From contig CM041108.1 in NCBI GenBank assembly GCA_023079485.1, positions 4,898,001-4,962,000 of the forward strand: a stretch of 64,000 bases of DNA. Reading direction: 5' to 3'. The notes beneath the pieces are model-generated. The model ran no database searches. It was given only the letters and a program-made list of their open reading frames with translations, and was not told the origin of the DNA. The position numbers and the translations under genes are program-made. This DNA is from Archilochus colubris. Its lineage: Eukaryota; Chordata; Aves; Apodiformes; Trochilidae. This document shows, piece after piece, positions 58,801 to 64,000 of the stretch; positions within the stretch are counted from its first letter, which is position 1, and every line of letters starts with the position of its first letter.

Positions 58801-61800
58801 TGCCACACCATCATTCTCCTCTCTCCTTGCCCCATCTCTCACCCCATGACGTTTCCAGGCCTTGAAACTGAAGTTATCAGGAAATGTTTTTGCTGAAGAA
58901 AGATGCTGGAGGGTTCTTGTTGAGCCCAGGTAATAAATGCCCAGGTAATAAATAGTGCTTATCCCTTCCTCCCTGGGTTTCCAGGACACAGTTTTTCATT
59001 TGAAATCTGCTATAAAGCCACTACACCATTTTATTTCAGTGGTGTAGTCCTGGGATTCACTTGGTTTAGCAGCAAGAGCTTAGGATAAAAGAGTTGGTGG
59101 ATAAAACATCACTTCTCAGGTAGAAAAACCCCAAGTGGTTGCTATCAGGAAGGCCCCAGGCACTCCTCTGCTCCATGCTACACCCATGAGAAGCCTGTCT
59201 GGGTAGGTCCCAGCTCCTCATTATCTCTATTTGTTATCTCTATCTTTCATCACTAGCCAAAGAAGTTTACTGAAGTCTTTTTTTATTTTATTTTTTTTCC
59301 AAACATAGCAAATCTCCAAGCACAAATACTGAAATGTGTGTGGTGTGATAAGTACATGCCAAAATCATAACAGCACAACCTCAGTAAACAGAGGGTTACA
59401 GAGTACCCTGGAGTGAATACTCAGTTCAGATCTCAAGGAAAACATGCTGCATAAATTAATGTAAGGATCTAGTGGCAATTTTAAATAAGATCAGTTTGGG
59501 TTTGCTTGGCTTTAAAGAAAACCCTCTGGATCCCTTTGCTAGTGATAAGTAACCAGGTTTTGAACCCTCCACAATTGCTTCTAGAAGGTATTGGCAGCAA
59601 ACTGCTCTCACCAAAGCCTCTCTTCAGGTCTATACAAAACCCAAAAAAGATTTTCATCCCCACAAGCCCTGAGACATCAAGTATTTTAGAGAACACAAGC
59701 ACAACCTCCTTAAAACTCTCATTTTCTCCACCAGACTCTGATGCATCTCATTCTGCTCCTTGATAAAGCTTCTTTAGAGAGAAGGACTAAAAGGTTCACA
59801 CCTCTGCTGAAGCTGGGATGAAATCACACTTCAGTTAAGCAATAAAGATGAGCCTGCTAGAAAGACTCCAGGAAATCCTGGTGAACAGACACTCATCTGC
59901 TAGGATTTTAAGCAGCTGGACAACTCCTGGTTTCATTTTCTAGTGATTCCAGGTGTACATGTTTTGACTCCCAGTTAACATGCCCTTTCCATTTCACTGG
60001 AATGATTACTCACCCAAAAAGGCAACCTATTTTATGATATAAAAAATGATAAGCTTCTGCAGAACCCTGCAGTTCATGGGCAAACAGAGCATTTGCTAAG
60101 GCAAAGCACACGCAGTCCTAAAGCCCATCTTGATGACATTCATATGTGTAGAGGTTATTTTAATACTGGATTTCTATTTTCTATGTTCACAGCAGGCTAC
60201 TTTCAGCAAAATATTTGCCAATTGTGAAACAAAAAGCTCAGATACATTCTCTAACAAATAAAATTTGGGTTTGAATTGCCTGGGGAAGCAAAAGCACTTA
60301 TTGTGTTCCCCACATTGCTTTGTCCCATAACCAGAGCTCAGCTGCAGAGGAGCTGATTTACATCCTCCAAGGTTTGAAGCCATCTAGCTGTAAAACTACT
60401 GCAAAAATTCAAAGTCAAAGCAAAAAGAGGTAGAACTCTCCAGTCTCTGCACTGTGTCCGGGACTTGAGCAAATCTGATCTCTCTTTGGCCTAAATCCTC
60501 ATTTGTTTAAATTTAAATGATGAGTCAGCTGGCTTTCCAGGGTTATCTCAGAATAACAAGTCTTCAGCTTTTTGGTTTTCCAACCCAGCAACTGAGTCCC
60601 AAGAATTCTGCCCTTTTGATTCCCACAAAAGAACACACTAAAAGAGCAATAAACAGTGAAAAATAAAGAGAAATAAATCAGAGAAGGCATGGAAAGAGAA
60701 AGGAAACTCAAATTAGCATCATCCACATCCAGGATCACTTCCACCACTCCAGTTCAATGGGAGGTGGCTGTTTTTCTGAGGATGACAAAAAAACTCTGCT
60801 AAGCTCCAGACTGTGCTCTCATGTCTGTATTTTATGTGGAAAGAAAGATTCCTCCCTGTTCACAGGGATCATGGACACTGAAGGAATGGAATTCATCCCC
60901 TTCTTCCCTGTTCCACCAACAGGGAAACTGAAAGGGAGGACAATGAAAACCCCAAGTGAATACCCCAATGAATACCAGAATATCCTCACCCTGGAGTGAT
61001 GCAGAAAGGTTCAAGTTCTACTTTTTAGAGCAATAATTCCTCTGAGAGTCACCTGTGGGTAATGCCACCAAACCCCACCAAAGTGACCTGGGCTCTGGGC
61101 CAGCTGTCACAGCCCAGCTTTTCTCTGTAAGGCTGTAAATCCATCTCAGCATTTGCATAAGCTTTTCTCCAGAAAACCCATGACTAAACCAAGCATTACC
61201 TGAAGGTAATTGCCCTTCTCTAGCAGAGTCCAAGGCTATTGTAAGCATGGTCTGGAGGAGAGTTTTTATGTGGAAAAAAAGAATAATGTGGTATAACTAT
61301 GGAGCTTGTTGGTCAAATATTTGCAGAACATTCACCACCTGTGGCTGTGTGAACACAGCCTTACCTTTGTTTAGAAACCTTTCTTCAATTTTAAAGAGAA
61401 ATAAGGCCAACATTTTATTTGACTGCTTTACTAGCCATGGGTCTGACAAACACAGTGGTACCCACGAGGTAAGAGATGTGGTTTGAAACCAATGTGGGAA
61501 AGAAAGGAATCAAAAGTGTCTGTGTGAATGTTCCAGCTCCATGGATGTTGGCTGGAAGATGGGTCTGGCTTCACTTAGGATTAAAAAAAAAAACCAAACA
61601 ACAAATAAAACAAACACAGAGAGAAACTACAGAGAAAAAGAAGAAAGGGCTGCTCTTTATTTGGCTTTTTCCAAATTGCTAAGTGTGCCCTGAGCCCAGG
61701 TACCAAAGCAAAGCCCTGCAGCAGGCAGAAGAGGCAGAACCAGAGCCAGTTCCTGCATTCCAATCTGCTTTAGGCAGGACCTATGCACAGGATTTCTCCA

Positions 61801-64000
61801 ATGGAGGCAATTCCAGGCATGCTCAGAGGCAGATCTCTGTGCCTGGGGAATGCAGACTCCAGGAGCTGAGTTTAAGCATTTCCAGCATTGGACAGCCAGG
61901 GAGTGGGAATATTCTAGATTATAAATTAAGGTGCAAACAACTCAGATCTCAGTAAAGCCTCCTTTAAGAACCAAATGGCTTTAGTGCTGACTCTGTTGCA
62001 CATTCCCCTATAAACCACAGCCCTTTCTGGGGACTCCAGTCATTATCCAGAGAAAAATACCAAGGTAAACCAACCAACCTTTCACTGCAAACCCAGACAT
62101 TGGCTAAAGGAGCAGCAACCACCCAACAGGATGCTGTCAGTGAAGATGCATCCCTAACTTCTGCAAACAGATAAATTAATATCTCCTCTTCTCTCTGAAT
62201 CTCCCTCTCTTGCTTCCCATTTTTCCCAGGCTGACAAGCCAGTGAAACAGTGACTTCTATTCAAAAGACACCTGGAAACAACTCATTATTTGTTTCCCTA
62301 AAAAACTCCACCCAGTTACACCACTTTGATCTAGCAGATCTTTAAGACACACATGGGCATTTACTGATGTCACAGGGGGTTAAAACAGAGGAGAGCCATG
62401 GGAAGTGTCATCAAGAAATGATGAATATTTGATTACACACTTCACAAGAAAACAAAAGTCTTTGCTAGATATCTGACACCTCCATGAGAGATGCAGGTAG
62501 GGGCTGGGACTGCTGCCTTCATTGCAAGGACAAAGGCTGCAGAAGTGCCTCAAACAAAGGGTAAAATGGGGCATTAAATCCCTTTATCCACATATCAAAA
62601 AATCCATTTCCTCTGTGACCACATTTAGTGATGGGACAGGGGTCCCCTTTCCTGGGGACTCACTGCTGAGTTTGCCACCTTGAGAACACACAAAGGATGG
62701 AAAAGTGGGGAGCACAGAACCTAAACTTCAGTCCAGGATCTTGAAAAAAAGAGGGGACCAAACAGCCAGGAGCATTTTTCTATAGGAAGCAGCAAAATGA
62801 CACCAAGTCTTCAACCCTCTTCTGGTTTATGCTCATCATAAAGCACGCAGCCTACCACGAAAATAAAACCCAGCTGATGATTCCCCATGGTAAATAAATA
62901 TTCAGAGACTTTGAAAAACCATGGTTTCTGCAGGGTCCTGAAAAATTCACACTGCAAATGGTCTGCAGTCATAAACCAGCATTTCTCTGTGCTACAAGTC
63001 ACATTTCACATGTAAATTCTTTAGCTTCTAGCACAGCTTCTCCTCTGTGCCCCATAGGGGACTACACCAGGCTCAAACAACTCCCATCAATATTTTACAC
63101 CAATGTTTTACCTTTCACTAATCATTAAATATTCAGAGGCTGAAAGGAAAGATCTCCTCAGGTGTGTCTGTTCCTTACCCATACGTGGCAATTCAAGCTA
63201 CTTGGTGAGACAGACAAATGCTCCTCTTCTGCTTAGTTTTCTCCCTCTTTCCAAGCTTGCCTTGCAGCAATGGGAAGTTGCAGCTTCAGACTGATGACTG
63301 CCAAAGTGGAATTTACTGCAAAAGAAGAGAACAGAATCTGCAGATTTGTCCAGCAGGTACTTACAGATAATTTACTAGAGATTATTAGCTTCTTTAGAAT
63401 GCTTCTCAGTCACATACTGTAAAATAGAAACATAGTCTGACTGTAATTTTGCTGAATATTATGGGAGCTCTTAGATAATCAATTGTGTTTGCTGAAATCC
63501 ATATTTTAAAAGGTATGTAAGCTTGAATAACAAGAGCATTCAATTTTACTGTAATAAGAGTCACATATTGGAAGATTTCCTTTCTGTACTGCACAGTAAA
63601 ATTATATTGAAATAAGGAAGTATTTTTGTTAAGCAGGATTCATTTAACTGATTTAGGTGTTATAGCATAAATAAACTGCAATATTAAGACCATTCTGTAT
63701 TAAGACAACAACATTAAGACATTAAGACAAGTATTAAGACAACAACACATCCATCTCCATAATACACCTGTGTTAAATCAGAAAAAATTGACCAAAATTA
63801 TTGTTGTTCAAAGGCTTTTTCTGCCCTGAAGGAAGCATCACACCAGTTCCATGTCCACCAGGAACTTTTCGTTCCGAAGGAGCAGCCCTGGGATCCCAGA
63901 GCTGCCTGACCTGCCCCGTGGATTTCTTTAACCCCAGGCCTGGCCAAGCAGCTTGTTTTCCCTGTGGCTCAGAGGCTGTGCAGCCAGCAGAAGGGCAGGA
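55884..64000. other. Right flank, no gene recognised
   Basis: No exon with family similarity was seen on either strand. It contains an A-run at 56616-56629, perfect octamers at 56871-56878 and 61151-61158, and an ATTAAGAC repeat near 63683-63745. By mammalian gene order, POU2AF3 and POU2AF2 would be expected in this direction, but neither was found in the window. Confidence 0.55.
63683..63745. repeat. ATTAAGAC short tandem repeat
   Basis: Five irregularly spaced copies of ATTAAGAC on the plus strand, separated by short AACA or CAGT-type spacers. Confidence 0.85.

Noticed and set aside
60757..60999. An 80-codon plus-strand open frame right of the OCA-ankyrin gene
   Set aside because: No family similarity and no exon borders. 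Not supportable as a gene.
55884..64000. Search for POU2AF3 or POU2AF2, expected in this direction from mammalian gene order
   Set aside because: No YQGVRVK-type OCA peptide was seen here on either strand. Those genes, if present, lie outside the window.

Overview
The window looks like bird nuclear DNA. It carries CR1 LINE copies whose 3' ends finish in ATTCTATGATTCT repeats, small vertebrate-style exons with GT-AG introns, and a clear POU2AF1 (OCA-B/OBF-1/BOB.1) gene. The species cannot be named from the sequence. There are no prokaryotic features, CRISPR arrays, or tRNA/rRNA genes that I can see.

Left half (3.4-24.6 kb, minus strand): POU2AF1 runs from a short first exon at 24380-24365 (MHWQK) through an OCA-peptide exon (16175-16045) to a stop at 13683. 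This gives 257 aa, close to the 256 aa human protein. Downstream on the same strand, exons at 10536-3697 encode ankyrin repeats and a C-terminal tail of the nuclear IkB-zeta (NFKBIZ) type. They have intact splice sites and no first exon of their own that I could find. A donor (AC|GTATGT) inside the last POU2AF1 coding exon, at 13723/13722, joins in phase to the first ankyrin exon. The result is one open 519-codon OCA-plus-ankyrin protein. The ordinary POU2AF1 C-terminus is what is read when that donor is not used.

Middle (24.6-46.4 kb): a long intergenic or regulatory region with no gene that I can support. It contains one CR1 LINE (about 40.66-41.35 kb), simple repeats, and scattered kB and octamer motifs.

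Right half (46.4-55.9 kb, plus strand): a second gene, divergent from the first, encodes about 589 aa. Its order is an IkB-zeta-like N-terminus, an OCA peptide (core YMGVRVKMPVRELL), a low-complexity activation-type region, then ankyrin repeats. Three of its ankyrin exons have exactly the lengths of the left-hand ankyrin exons (106, 147 and 167 nt), with the same phases. Its C-terminal end is shortened. A compact promoter candidate with kB, CRE-like and TATA motifs lies at 46405-46451.

Right flank (55.9-64 kb): no gene recognised.

Main interpretation: the locus appears to be a divergent pair of OCA-ankyrin genes. It suggests that POU2AF1 is a shortened product of an IkB-zeta-like ancestor and that this bird still keeps the ankyrin half in place. 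This rests on my reading of exons, phases and remembered family sequences. Spanning transcripts would be the decisive test.
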